Assembly (NCBI RefSeq): GCF_009760925.1
Contig: NZ_VRLV01000018.1
Span: 1 to 64,000 of the forward strand
Reading direction: 5' to 3'
Length of the DNA stretch: 64,000 bases
Source: Nonomuraea typhae
Lineage (GTDB): Bacteria > Actinomycetota > Actinomycetes > Streptosporangiales > Streptosporangiaceae
The translations under genes and the position numbers were made by a program. Positions 18,248-26,035 of the stretch are shown in pieces (the first letter of the stretch is position 1; every line of letters starts with the position of its first letter). The notes beneath the pieces are model-generated. The model was not told the origin of the DNA, did no database searches, and worked only from the letters and a program-made list of their open reading frames with translations.

Positions 18248-19204
18248 GTGGAGTGGGACGCGCTTTCGCTGCTGGAGGCAGGCCAGGACCGGCCGCTGAT
18301 CGAGCGGCGCTCGGTGCTGCGCGACGGCTTCTACGAAACCCAGGCCAAGACCATGATCGAGCGGGTCCCGCCGGCCGCGGGCATCGCCCAGCAGTGGAGC
18401 GTGTCGCCCTACCGCGGCTGCGCGCACGCCTGCCTGGGCTGCGGCGCCCGCGCCGGCCACCGCAGGCTGGGCCTGGACGCCGGGCGCGACTTCGACACCC
18501 GCATCGTGGTCAAGGCCAACGCCGCGGCGCGGCTGCGCCGGGAGCTGGCCCGCTGGGACGGCGCGCCGCTGGCCGTCGGCCTGAGCGGCGACTGCTACCA
18601 GCAGGCCGAGCAGACCTACCGGCAGATGCCCGGCATCATCACCGCGCTGCGCGATGCCGCCGTCCCCTTCACCGTCTACACCAAGAGCCCGCTCGTGCTG
18701 CGCGACGCAGCCCTGCTGGCCTCCTCCGGGGCCCAGGTGGCGATCTCGATCGCGTTCGTCGACGAGCGCATCCGCCGGGCCGTGGAGCCGGGCGCGCCCA
18801 GCGCGCAGGCCCGCCTGGAACTCGTGGCCGCGCTCACCGAGGCCGGGGTGGCCTGCCGGGTGCTGATGGCGCCCGTGCTGCCGCTGCTCAGCGACGCCAC
18901 CGACCAGCTGGCCGCCACGGTGCGCCGCATCGCCGCCAGCGGGGCGGCCGGGGTGGAGGCCATCGTGCTGCGCCTGCCGCCGGCCACCCGCCGCTGGTAC
19001 CTTTCGTGGCTGCGGCAGGCGCATCCGGCGCTGGCCGAGCGCTACGAGGAGCTCTACGACCGGGCCGGGCTGCCCGCCTGCGGCTACGAGCAGCGCATCC
19101 TCGGCCAGATCGCCCAGCTGTGCCGGCCGTACGGGCTGAGCTTCGGCCCGCCCGCTCCCCCGGCCCCCGCCCCGGCGCGGGCCGCGCAGCTGAGCCTGGT
19201 GTAG
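18248..19204 (+). CDS. Rv2578c-type radical SAM protein
   Basis: A 318-residue radical SAM protein close to the mycobacterial Rv2578c group, related in outline to spore photoproduct lyase. The [4Fe-4S] motif is CAHACLGC (Cx3Cx2C) in YRGCAHACLGCGARAGH. SGDCYQQAEQTYRQMPGII and TVYTKSPLVLRDAALL are typical barrel segments. The residue after the last cluster Cys, aromatic in most relatives, is Gly. GTG at 18248 (MEWDAL) is taken as the start, although the frame is open much further upstream. It is divergent from the SMR operon. The reaction is unknown. Confidence 0.85.
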   Translation: MEWDALSLLEAGQDRPLIERRSVLRDGFYETQAKTMIERVPPAAGIAQQWSVSPYRGCAHACLGCGARAGHRRLGLDAGRDFDTRIVVKANAAARLRRELARWDGAPLAVGLSGDCYQQAEQTYRQMPGIITALRDAAVPFTVYTKSPLVLRDAALLASSGAQVAISIAFVDERIRRAVEPGAPSAQARLELVAALTEAGVACRVLMAPVLPLLSDATDQLAATVRRIAASGAAGVEAIVLRLPPATRRWYLSWLRQAHPALAERYEELYDRAGLPACGYEQRILGQIAQLCRPYGLSFGPPAPPAPAPARAAQLSLV

Positions 19205-19738
19205 CGGCGCGGCGCCAGTCGGCGTCCCACCGGGGGCGGCCACCAGCGCGGGGCCCGGCAGGACGTACAGCTCGACGGTGCCGGAGCTGTGGCGGCGCGA
19301 GCCCCGGACGTTCCAGCCGGGGAAGTCGGCGGGCCTGCAGACCTTGCCGCAGAAGGCCGACGCGCACGGCTGCACACCGATGCTCCCGCTCCGGGTGAAG
19401 CCGCCGGGCACGACCGGGCCGATCAGCGCGCCGGCCTCCTGCGGCGCCACCGGGACGGCCTTGACCCGCACGTTCACCCCGACCGCGCGAAACGTCGCCG
19501 GTCGGCCGCGGGGTCGGTGATGGTGACGCCGACGTGGTCGGCGGCCTTCTGATGGCCACCGAAGGCCGCGCGCACGTGCTCCAGCCCGTCCGGCGCGCGG
19601 CGCCGCGGAGGCAGGTCTCGGCGGTGTCGTCGGGCGAGCGGGTACGGCGGGCGGCGTCCTGATGGATGGCCGGGTAGCGGGCGTCGTAGACCGCTTCGCA
19701 GCGATCGCGGTGTGGCACTCGATCTCCTTGTCTCACGG
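19205..19738. other. Gene-remnant region
   Basis: About 530 bp without an intact gene. On the minus strand short translated stretches have the look of coding sequence in changing frames, such as CASAFCGKVCRPADFPGWN near 19300-19400 and a sigma-factor-like piece at 19.6-19.7 kb. I take it as the wreck of a sigma-factor gene and a following gene that I do not recognise. Confidence 0.4.
19607..19715 (-). pseudogene. ECF sigma factor N-terminal fragment
   Basis: About 35 codons resemble region 2.1-2.2 of an ECF sigma factor: CEAVYDARYPAIHQDAARRT followed by RSPDDTAE. Nothing resembling region 4 follows in any frame. It is most likely the debris of a deleted sigma gene. The match is short, so the call is tentative. 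Confidence 0.4.
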
Positions 19739-19740
19739 GG

Positions 19741-19766
19741 GCCGGACACCCGGGTGGGTGTCCGGC
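19741..19766. terminator. GC-rich hairpin, possible terminator
   Basis: Perfect 11-bp arms GCCGGACACCC and GGGTGTCCGGC enclose a GGGT loop. It stands between the gene-remnant region and the promoter of the TetR gene, so it may stop transcription coming from the left. Confidence 0.55.
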
Positions 19767-19794
19767 ACCCCTCCCCCCGCGTCGCATTGTTGAC

Positions 19795-20423
19795 TGATCG
19801 TTCCATTTTTGGGCTAAGGTGGGGAGCATGGCGCGGACGAGGGAATTCGACACCGGCGCCGTCGTCGAGCGGGCCATGGGGCTGTTCTGGCGGAAGGGCT
19901 ACGCGGCCACCTCCATCCAGGACCTGGTCGAGGCCACCGGCGTCGGGCGCGGGTCGTTGTATGCCGCATTCGGCAGCAAGGACGGGCTGTATGAGGCGGC
20001 GCTGACGCGCTACGCCGAGCGTTCCGGCGCGGCCAACGCCGCCCGGCTCGGCCGCGACGCGCCGATCCGGCAGGTGCTGCGCGAGCTGCTGGTCTCCCTG
20101 GTGGAGGCAACCACGGCCGACCCGCAGCGGCGCGGCTGCCTGATCACCAACACCGCGACCGAGCGCCTGCCCGACGACCCGGTGGCCGCCCGGGTGGTCG
20201 GCCGGGCCCTGGACGGGCTGGCCGCGCAGGTGAGCGGGGCGCTGCGGCGCGCCCGCGAGGCCGGCGAGCTGGCGCCCGGGGCGGACGTGACGGCGCTGGC
20301 CGACCTGATCGTCACCGCCGTGCAGGGGCTGCGCGTGCAGGGCAAGGCCGGGGCCGACCGGCGGCGCCTGGTCGCGGTCGCAGATCTGGTGCTGGACGCC
20401 CTGCCCATCTGTAATGATCGTTC
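19795..20423. promoter_or_regulatory. Repeated TetR operator motif (two sites)
   Basis: TGATCGTTC occurs at 19795-19803, just upstream of the TetR gene, and at 20415-20423, at the 3' end of TetR just before the dehydrogenase start. Both lie in A/T-rich pockets. They are candidate operators through which the TetR protein controls itself and the dehydrogenase. Confidence 0.55.
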
Positions 20424-20430
20424 AATATAG
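19828..20430 (+). CDS. TetR-family regulator
   Basis: A 200-residue TetR regulator with the helix-turn-helix SIQDLVEATGVGRGSLYAAFGSKDGL and a C-terminal TetR_C domain of the type found in oxidoreductase regulators (RRGCLITNTATERLP). ATG at 19828 is chosen because it lies behind GGGGAG and starts with the usual MARTREFD. It is 11 bp upstream of the dehydrogenase gene, its likely target. Confidence 0.92.
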   Translation: MARTREFDTGAVVERAMGLFWRKGYAATSIQDLVEATGVGRGSLYAAFGSKDGLYEAALTRYAERSGAANAARLGRDAPIRQVLRELLVSLVEATTADPQRRGCLITNTATERLPDDPVAARVVGRALDGLAAQVSGALRRAREAGELAPGADVTALADLIVTAVQGLRVQGKAGADRRRLVAVADLVLDALPICNDRSI

Positions 20431-20441
20431 GAGTTGGTGTC

Positions 20442-21293
20442 ATGTCGACCGTCGCACTGCTGGGCACCGGGATCATGGGTGCCGCCATGGGGCGCAACCT
20501 GCTCAGGACCGGCCACCGGCTGAGCGTGTGGAACCGTACCCGTGAGCGCGCCCTGCCGCTGCAGGCCGATGGCGCCGTCGTGGCCGGCACGCCCGCGGAG
20601 GCGGTCGCCGGAGCCGACGTGATCATCACCATGCTGGCCGACGGGCCCGCGGTGGCCCAGGCCATGGCCCAGGCCGCGCCCGCGCTGTCGGCCGGGCAGG
20701 TGTGGGCGCAGATGAGCACCGTCGGCGTGCGCGCCCTGGACGAGCTCGGCGCCCTGGCCGCCGGGCACGGCCTGGTCTTCGTGGACGCGCCCGTGCAGGG
20801 CACCCGCCAGCCCGCCGAGGCCGGGACGCTGGTCGTGCTGGCCGCCGGGCCGCGGGATCCGCGCCTGGCCTCGGTGTTCGACGCGGTGGGCGGCAAGGTC
20901 GTGCACGTGGGCGAGGTGGGCGCCGCCACCCGGCTCAAGCTGGCCGTCATCACCTTCGGGATCTCGCTGACCTCCGCGCTGGGCGAGGCGCTGGCCCTGG
21001 CCAAGGCCCTGGACGTGCCGGCGGCGGGCTTCGCCGAGGTCGTCACCGGCGGCCCCATGGACAGCCCCTTCGCCCAGGCCAAGATCGCCGCGATCGCGGC
21101 CGGGGACTACACGCCGAGCTTCACCGTCGGCAACGCCGAGACCGCCACCCGCCTGATCGCCGAGGCCGCCGCCCTGGCCGGGGTGAGCGTGGACCTCACC
21201 GAGGCCGCCGGCGCCCGCTTCCGCCGCGCCGAGGCCCGCGGCCACGGCGCGCAGGACATGGCCGCCGGCTACTTCGCCAGCTTCCCGGACTGA
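20442..21293 (+). CDS. NAD(P)-dependent beta-hydroxyacid dehydrogenase-like protein
   Basis: A 283-residue member of the 6-phosphogluconate/3-hydroxyisobutyrate dehydrogenase family. The Rossmann motif LLGTGIMGAAMGRNLL is at the N-terminus and the substrate-binding DAPVQGTRQPAEAGTL is in the middle. A lysine in GAATRLKLAVI stands where the catalytic Lys is expected. The helical C-terminal domain follows. Substrates include short hydroxyacids or imines. It is coupled to the upstream TetR, whose operator-like motif overlaps this promoter. Confidence 0.9.
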   Translation: MSTVALLGTGIMGAAMGRNLLRTGHRLSVWNRTRERALPLQADGAVVAGTPAEAVAGADVIITMLADGPAVAQAMAQAAPALSAGQVWAQMSTVGVRALDELGALAAGHGLVFVDAPVQGTRQPAEAGTLVVLAAGPRDPRLASVFDAVGGKVVHVGEVGAATRLKLAVITFGISLTSALGEALALAKALDVPAAGFAEVVTGGPMDSPFAQAKIAAIAAGDYTPSFTVGNAETATRLIAEAAALAGVSVDLTEAAGARFRRAEARGHGAQDMAAGYFASFPD

Positions 21294-21386
21294 AACCAGA
21301 CCTTCCCACACTAAAACCGGGCCTTCCCACGCTGAAACCGGGGCGTCCACGCTGAAACCGGGGCGTCCACGCTGAAACCGGGGCGT
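21289..21386. repeat. 20-21-bp tandem repeat, five units
   Basis: Five head-to-tail units end at the DUF1707 stop. Three near-identical copies of GCTGAAACCGGGGCGTCCAC (from 21331) follow two diverged 21-bp copies (21289-21330). The array begins inside the last codons of the dehydrogenase. It has no spacers and is not CRISPR. Its function is unknown. Confidence 0.92.
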
Positions 21387-21886
21387 CAAAGCCAGGCGTG
21401 GCGGATCGTCACCCGGCCCAGCCCCACGGCGCCGGAGATGCGGATCCGCGGCCCCGCGCCGCCGGCGCGGCGCGGGGGCCGGTAGCGGGCCTCCTTCCAG
21501 CCCGCGAGCCCCTCCAGGTCGACGATCGCCTCGCGCGGCAGCGTGATGCGGGCCCGGCCGGTGCCCAGGCGCAGTTCGATGTCGACCACCGGATGGTCGA
21601 TGGTCGCCCGCGACAGGTCCAGGCGCACCCGGCCCAGCGCGGAGGCCACCGTGAGGGTGCGCGGCACCCGCCAGGCGCCGCGCCGCACGATGCGCCCGCC
21701 GACGGCGGTGATCGTGGCCGCGCCCTCGTCCGGGAGTGCGGCCAGCGCCGCGGTGAGCTCGCCGCGCGTGGTGGCGCTCAGCACCCGGTGCAGCAGGCCG
21801 TCCATCTCCTCGTGCGGGACGTGCCCGGCGGCGTATGCCTCCTGCAGCCGCAGCACGGCCGCCTCGCGCTCTTCCCGGCCGATCAT
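21386..21886 (-). CDS. DUF1707 domain protein
   Basis: A 166-residue protein with an N-terminal DUF1707 domain (REEREAAVLRLQEAYAAGHVPHEEMDGLLHRVLSATTRGEL) and a C-terminal beta-rich part with repeated GRVRLDLSRA and GRARITLPRE strands. Such proteins are common in actinomycetes and of unknown role. The ATG overlaps the permease stop by 4 nt, so it belongs to the ABC exporter operon. A longer open frame starts upstream but would overlap the permease. Confidence 0.85.
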   Translation of the reverse strand: MIGREEREAAVLRLQEAYAAGHVPHEEMDGLLHRVLSATTRGELTAALAALPDEGAATITAVGGRIVRRGAWRVPRTLTVASALGRVRLDLSRATIDHPVVDIELRLGTGRARITLPREAIVDLEGLAGWKEARYRPPRRAGGAGPRIRISGAVGLGRVTIRHAWL

Positions 21887-22689
21887 CGTCCCGCGCGCGT
21901 GTAGGCGCGCAGCGACAGCGGCACGAAGACCGCCAGCAGCACGGCCGACCACAGCAGGACGGCGGCCACCGGGTGCGCCAGCGGCCAGGCCACCGGCCCG
22001 GAGGGGCCGCCCGGGTTGCCGAACAGCTGCCGGCAGGCGGCGGTCAGCGCGCTGACCGGGTTCCAGTCGGCCAGCAAGCGCAGCCAGGCCGGCATGCCCC
22101 CGGTCGGGACGAACGCGTTCGACAGCATCGTGAACGGCAGGAACAGCGGCACCAGCGTGTCGGCGACCTGGTCGTTCTTCACCGCCAGGCCCACGTACAC
22201 CCCCACCCAGCTCAGCGCGTACCGCAGCACGATCATCAGCAGGAACGCCTGGGCCGCGGGGATCGGGCCGCGGTGCGGCTGCCAGCCCACCAGCAGGCCC
22301 GCGCCCACCATGATGGCCAGCATCAGCAGGCCGGTCAGCAGGTCGGCGCCGCTTTGCCCGAACGGCACCGCCAGGCGCGCCATCGGCATGGAGCGGAAGC
22401 GGTCCATCACCCCGCGGGAGGCGTCGCCGGCCATCCGCGTCATGACCCCCGCCACCGAGGAGAAGGTCACCATCGCGAACAGGCCGGGCATGAGGTACTC
22501 GCGGTAGTCGCCGCCGCCCGGCACCTGGATCGCGCTGCCGAAGACGTAGCCGAACAGCACCACCATGATGGCCGGGAAGATCAGCGCCCCGGCGAGCTGG
22601 CCGGGTTCTTGCCGCAGCCGGCCCAGCTCGCGGCCGACCAGGGTCAGCCCGTCGGCCAGCGTCCAGCGCAGGCGGGTGTAGGCGCTCAT
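21883..22689 (-). CDS. ABC-2 type permease (DrrB-like)
   Basis: A 268-residue ABC-2 exporter permease with six membrane helices. It carries GALIFPAIMVVLFGYVFG in helix 1, MDRFRSMPMARLAVPFGQSGADL typical of the daunorubicin DrrB/ABC2 group, and PTGGMPAWLRLLADWNPVSALT before the last helix. It forms the membrane pore for the ATPase encoded upstream, with a 4-nt gene overlap. The substrate is unknown; drug export is likely. Confidence 0.92.
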   Translation of the reverse strand: MSAYTRLRWTLADGLTLVGRELGRLRQEPGQLAGALIFPAIMVVLFGYVFGSAIQVPGGGDYREYLMPGLFAMVTFSSVAGVMTRMAGDASRGVMDRFRSMPMARLAVPFGQSGADLLTGLLMLAIMVGAGLLVGWQPHRGPIPAAQAFLLMIVLRYALSWVGVYVGLAVKNDQVADTLVPLFLPFTMLSNAFVPTGGMPAWLRLLADWNPVSALTAACRQLFGNPGGPSGPVAWPLAHPVAAVLLWSAVLLAVFVPLSLRAYTRAGR

Positions 22690-23627
22690 CGCACGGGCTC
22701 CTTCCGGTCGGTCAGGCGCAGGAACACCTCGTCCAGGGTGGGGCGGCGCAGCCGTACGTCGGCCGCGGCGACCCCGGCGCGGTCGAGCTCGCGCACGATG
22801 TCGGCCAGCCGCGGGCCGCCGCCGGGCAGGGCGACGCTGAGCAGGCCCTCGTCCGTGGCCGCGGGATCGGTCCCGGCCAGGGCGCTGAGCACGCCGGCGG
22901 CCGGGCGCAGCGCGGCGGGGTCTTCGACGACCACGTCGAGGCGGTCGCCGATCGTGGCCTTCAGCTCGTCGGGGGTGCCGGTGGCGATCACCCGGCCGTG
23001 GTCGATGACGGCGATGTCGTCGGCCAGCCGGTCGGCCTCGTCCAGGTACTGCGTGGTCAGCAGCACCGTGGTGCCCTCGGCCACCAGCTCGCGGACGCTG
23101 TCCCAGATCTCGCCGCGGCTGCGCGGGTCCAGGCCGGTGGTCGGCTCGTCCAGGAAGAGCACCTCGGGGCGCAGGATGAGGCAGGCGATCAGGTCGAGGC
23201 GGCGCCGCATGCCGCCGGAGTAGCCGGCGACCTGCCGGTCGGCGGCCTCCATCAGGCCGAAGCGCTCCAGCAGCTCATCGGCCCGCAGCCGCGCCCGGCG
23301 CCGCGACAGGTGGGACAGGCGCCCGAACATGCGCAGGTTGCCGCGGCCGGTGAGCTTGTCGTCCACGGCGGCGTACTGGCCCGCCAGCCCGATCCGCTCC
23401 CGTACCTTGCCCGCCTGGCCGACGACGTCGTATCCGGCGATCCGGGCGTGCCCGGCGTCGGGGTCGGACAGGGTCGCCAGGATGCGCACCGCGCTCGTCT
23501 TGCCGGCGCCGTTGGGGCCGAGCACGCCGCAGACGGTGCCCGCGGGGATGCTCAGGTCCAGGCCGCGCAGGGCGTGGGTGTCGCCGAAGGACTTGTGCAG
23601 CCCCTCGGCGACCACGATCGGTTCCAT
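22686..23627 (-). CDS. ABC transporter ATPase (DrrA-like)
   Basis: A 313-residue drug-exporter ATPase of the DrrA type. Walker A GPNGAGKTS, signature YSGGMRRRLDLIACLI, Walker B VLFLDEPTTGLDPRSR and the DrrA-type C-terminal tail (RRPTLDEVFLRLT) are present. The start ATG overlaps nothing upstream; two operator-like sites precede it. It is the first gene of ATPase-permease-DUF1707 and is divergent from a TetR gene, the usual regulator of such pumps. Confidence 0.94.
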   Translation of the reverse strand: MEPIVVAEGLHKSFGDTHALRGLDLSIPAGTVCGVLGPNGAGKTSAVRILATLSDPDAGHARIAGYDVVGQAGKVRERIGLAGQYAAVDDKLTGRGNLRMFGRLSHLSRRRARLRADELLERFGLMEAADRQVAGYSGGMRRRLDLIACLILRPEVLFLDEPTTGLDPRSRGEIWDSVRELVAEGTTVLLTTQYLDEADRLADDIAVIDHGRVIATGTPDELKATIGDRLDVVVEDPAALRPAAGVLSALAGTDPAATDEGLLSVALPGGGPRLADIVRELDRAGVAAADVRLRRPTLDEVFLRLTDRKEPVR

Positions 23628-23640
23628 CGTCTACCCCTCC

Positions 23641-23700
23641 ACTGGGTACGTTGTACGCGCTTTATGGCGGCCAGGTTAAATTACTGGGTACTATGTACGC
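23641..23700. promoter_or_regulatory. Two TetR operators between ABC exporter and TetR
   Basis: ACTGGGTACGTTGTACGC (23641-23658) and ACTGGGTACTATGTACGC (23683-23700) differ at three central positions and lie 42 bp apart, four helical turns. Each contains GTAC-N3-GTAC. They occupy the divergent promoter of the DrrA-like ATPase and the TetR gene. A third GTAC-N3-GTAC lies at 24473-24483. Confidence 0.75.
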
Positions 23701-23717
23701 AAGTGGGAGGTGCGCCG

Positions 23718-24437
23718 GTGACCGACGCCGAATACGTGAACATCTGGATGCGGCCCGAGCGCCCGGCCCGGGGGCCCAGGCCGGCCTACAGCCGCGCGCA
23801 GATCACCGAGGCGGCGATCCGGATCGCCGACGCCGAGGGGCTGGAGGCCGCCACCATGCGGCGCATCGCCGCCGAGATCGGCGCGGGCGCGATGTCGCTC
23901 TACCGCTACGTCCCCAGCCGCGACAACCTGGTCGAGCTCATGGCCGACCGGCTCATGGGCGAGATCGACGTCACGGGCATGCCCTCGGGCGAGTGGCGCG
24001 CCGACCTGACCCGCTACGCCGGCGGGCTGCGGGCCATGTGGCTGAGGCACCCCTGGATCGCCGGCGTGCAGCGCTCGCTGCCCAGCTTCGGCCCCAACCA
24101 GCTGCGCCTGATCGAAGCGCTGATGGGGGCGCTGGACCCCTTCGTCTCCATCGACGAGAACCTCGGCCTGACGGCCATGCTGAACAGCTACGTCGAGGGC
24201 GCCGTCCGCGAGGAGATCAGCTCGGCCGGGGAGGTGCGCCGCAGCGGGCTGAGCGAGTCGCAGTGGATGGCGCGCAGCTCCCCCTACATCGAGCAGCTGG
24301 TCGGAAGCGGCGACTACCCGATCTTCACCAAGATCGTGACGGAGGCCCGCCAGCTCCACCTGAGCCGCGACGAGCAGTTCCGGCACGGCCTGGCCCGCGT
24401 CCTGGACTGCATCGCCGCCGCCATCCCCCCGCCCTGA
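23718..24437 (+). CDS. TetR-family regulator of the ABC exporter
   Basis: A 239-residue TetR protein with the tetracycline-repressor-like C-terminal domain. The helix-turn-helix is at ATMRRIAAEIGAGAMSLYRYVPSRDNLVELMADRLMGEI. GTG at 23718 is the start because GGGAGG lies seven bases upstream; the frame is open far upstream but overlaps the ABC gene. It probably represses the divergent ABC exporter through the two upstream operators. Confidence 0.92.
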   Translation: MTDAEYVNIWMRPERPARGPRPAYSRAQITEAAIRIADAEGLEAATMRRIAAEIGAGAMSLYRYVPSRDNLVELMADRLMGEIDVTGMPSGEWRADLTRYAGGLRAMWLRHPWIAGVQRSLPSFGPNQLRLIEALMGALDPFVSIDENLGLTAMLNSYVEGAVREEISSAGEVRRSGLSESQWMARSSPYIEQLVGSGDYPIFTKIVTEARQLHLSRDEQFRHGLARVLDCIAAAIPPP

Positions 24438-24472
24438 CAACCGTTCGCCCTTGCGCACACTGTTCCCCATGA

Positions 24473-24483
24473 GTACGGTGTAC
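24473..24483. promoter_or_regulatory. Third GTAC-N3-GTAC site
   Basis: GTACGGTGTAC lies 38 bp upstream of the interrupted S9 peptidase start. It matches the core of the two TetR operators at 23.64-23.70 kb, so the same TetR may once have controlled the peptidase. Confidence 0.45.
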
Positions 24484-24520
24484 CCGTCAAGCGACTGACG
24501 TGCTCATGGAGGCAGCCCTC

Positions 24521-24882
24521 ATGACCGACAACACCCGCCTGGACGCCTCCGCGTACCGGGCCGCCGAACAGCTGATGCGCAACAACCGCGGCAACCTCGT
24601 GCACGGCGCCAAAGTCCGGCCCACCTGGATCGACGGCGGCACCCGCTTCTGGTACACCGTGAGCACCGGCGCCGGCCGCCGCTTCGTGCTGGTCGACCCC
24701 GGGGCCGGCACCCGTGAGCTCGCCTTCGACCACGAACGCCTGGCCGCCGCGCTGAGTGCGGCCTCCGGGCGGCACGCCGACGCGGCGGCGCTGCCGCTGA
24801 GCGCGCTGGAGTTCGGCCAGGGCACGCTCTCGTTCCGGACCGGCGACGGCCTGCACTGGACCTGCGCCCTGGACACCTACAC
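24521..24882 (+). pseudogene. S9 peptidase, N-terminal part, cut by transposon
   Basis: The first 120 codons of a DPP-IV-like S9 peptidase, from ATG at 24521 with a GGAGG site seven bases upstream. It is clearly alike to the start of the cargo peptidase (YRAAEQLMRNNRGNLV against YQAAERLLRHNRAGLV; RFWYTV shared). The gene is interrupted after DTY by the Tn3-family element; reading continues 16 codons into the transposon and stops at 24931. Its other part is at 38443-39809. The last five bases, TACAC, are the target duplication. Confidence 0.9.
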
Positions 24883-24922
24883 GGCCCTCTGCTCCCGAAG
24901 GCGTCCCCAGCCCCAAAGTAGC
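24883..24922 (+). repeat. Left terminal inverted repeat of Tn3-family element
   Basis: A 40-bp end matching the complement of 38403-38442 at 37 positions; the inner 34 bases are identical. The three mismatches fall at positions 4 to 6 from the tip. Family ends usually begin with GGGG, whereas this one begins GGC. Confidence 0.93.
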
Positions 24923-24949
24923 TGTGAGTGATCTTGGTTGCGGGGGTCG

Positions 24950-25627
24950 TTAGGTTGCCGAACCGGGCTGGTTGGGGAGGAGATCGGCGAGGGCGGTCCG
25001 TATGGCGGCGCGGCTGACACCGTGGGCGCGGGCGAGCGCGGCGATCGAGGTGCCGTGGTCGGTGAACGTCGATCGCACCTCTTCAAGCCGGGTACCGGTG
25101 AGCGCGGGCGGGCGGCCTCGATAGCGACCTTCGGCCTCGGCGGCGGCGATCCCCTCGACGGTGAGCTCGTTCTGGATGTCACGCTGGAACTGGTCAACTG
25201 CGGTGATCACGTTGATGATGACGGCGGTGGTGGCGTCGCCTGCGGCCAGGTCGTGGAAGTTCGACAGCGGTCCGGACAGGACGCGCAGGGCGACGCCGCG
25301 GGCTTGGCACCAGTTGCGGACGGCGTGGATGTCGAGCAGGTCGCGGCAGAGCCGGAACAGCTCGGAGACTGTCAGGGTGTCGCCGGGGTGTGCCTTGGCG
25401 GCGATCTTGCCGAACGCGGGCCGGTCGAGGGCGGGGATCTTGGAGGTGGTGGCGGGGTCCTCGAAGAGCAGGACGCCGTCGGCAGGCCGGAATCCCTCGG
25501 CGACGCCTTCGGTGCGCATGAGAAGGCCGGCCTCGGTGAGGATGTGGCGCTGGCGCAGCAGGGACTGGGTCGCGGTGGAGACGCGGGAGTAGACGATCTG
25601 CACCGGGCTCTCCTCGGGAAGGGGCAA
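24950..25627 (-). CDS. tnpR: Serine recombinase (transposon resolvase)
   Basis: A 225-residue resolvase/invertase of the Tn3 type that resolves cointegrates at a res site. The catalytic serine is in YSRVSTATQS near residue 17. The DKLSR-like region appears as DTLTVSELFRLCRD, and the C-terminal helix-turn-helix is TSIAALARAHGVSRAAIRTALADLL. A start at GTG (25603, VQIVYSRVS) is possible as well as the listed one. It lies just inside the left inverted repeat, pointing outward, with res-like repeats upstream. Confidence 0.9.
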   Translation of the reverse strand: MPLPEESPVQIVYSRVSTATQSLLRQRHILTEAGLLMRTEGVAEGFRPADGVLLFEDPATTSKIPALDRPAFGKIAAKAHPGDTLTVSELFRLCRDLLDIHAVRNWCQARGVALRVLSGPLSNFHDLAAGDATTAVIINVITAVDQFQRDIQNELTVEGIAAAEAEGRYRGRPPALTGTRLEEVRSTFTDHGTSIAALARAHGVSRAAIRTALADLLPNQPGSAT

Positions 25628-25634
25628 GGCCCGA

Positions 25635-25791
25635 TTTTCCTGTCGGATAATCCTGTCGTCAATTCAGGCACCGAATCGGCCGCGCGACGCCCCTATTCGT
25701 CCCTCGGTGCCCGATCTCCGAGAGGGTGCCTGGGCCGGTTCGATGCCTGTCGGGAAACCACCTAATCCCGACAGGCCACCCTGTCGGGATT
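25635..25791. promoter_or_regulatory. Candidate res site upstream of tnpR
   Basis: The motif CCTGTCGG recurs in the 160 bp upstream of tnpR. Two direct copies lie near 25635-25655, an inverted pair CCTGTCGGGA / TCCCGACAGG at 25746-25755 and 25766-25775, and a further CCTGTCGGGATT at 25780-25791. Several subsites close to the resolvase start are what a Tn3-type res site looks like. Confidence 0.55.
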
Positions 25792-25860
25792 GGCCGCGGA
25801 GGCGAGTTGGGTGATGGTGCCGCAGGCGATGTCGTCGTCGGGATCGGGTGGTGCCACCCG

Positions 25861-26035
25861 CTATATCACGCTGGGCGACGGCGACAGTCGCCGTGTGATC
25901 CGGTCGAACAGCTCCGTCAGCGGCTCGCCGATGTCCTGGCCGAAGTCAGTCAGCCCGTAGGTGACCTGGGGCGGCGTTGTCGGCTCGACCTCCCGCCAGA
26001 CCAGGCCGTCCTGGACCAGTGCGCGCAGGAGAGAT
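25861..26035 (-). pseudogene. HxlR-family regulator, C-terminal fragment
   Basis: About 57 codons match the C-terminal half of HxlR winged-helix regulators: LLRALVQDGLVWREVEPTTP, PQVTYGLTDFGQDI and EPLTELFDRI, ending at a TAG. The N-terminal half with CPVxxxLxxIGGKW is missing, and upstream sequence is not recognisable. The rest of the 25.8-26.4 kb gap holds no gene that I can support. Confidence 0.7.

Noticed and set aside
17813..19477. Minus-strand 554-codon frame fusing an upstream stretch to the SMR gene
   Set aside because: The SMR family is about 107 residues and has its own ATG at 18136; the upstream part is antisense to the radical SAM gene.
21289..21386. CRISPR array
   Set aside because: Units are directly adjacent without spacers and diverge gradually, which fits a simple tandem repeat.
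24878..24931. S9 fragment as a genuine short gene of 143 codons
   Set aside because: The last 17 codons are transposon sequence, and the frame continues on the far side of the element, so it is half of an interrupted gene.
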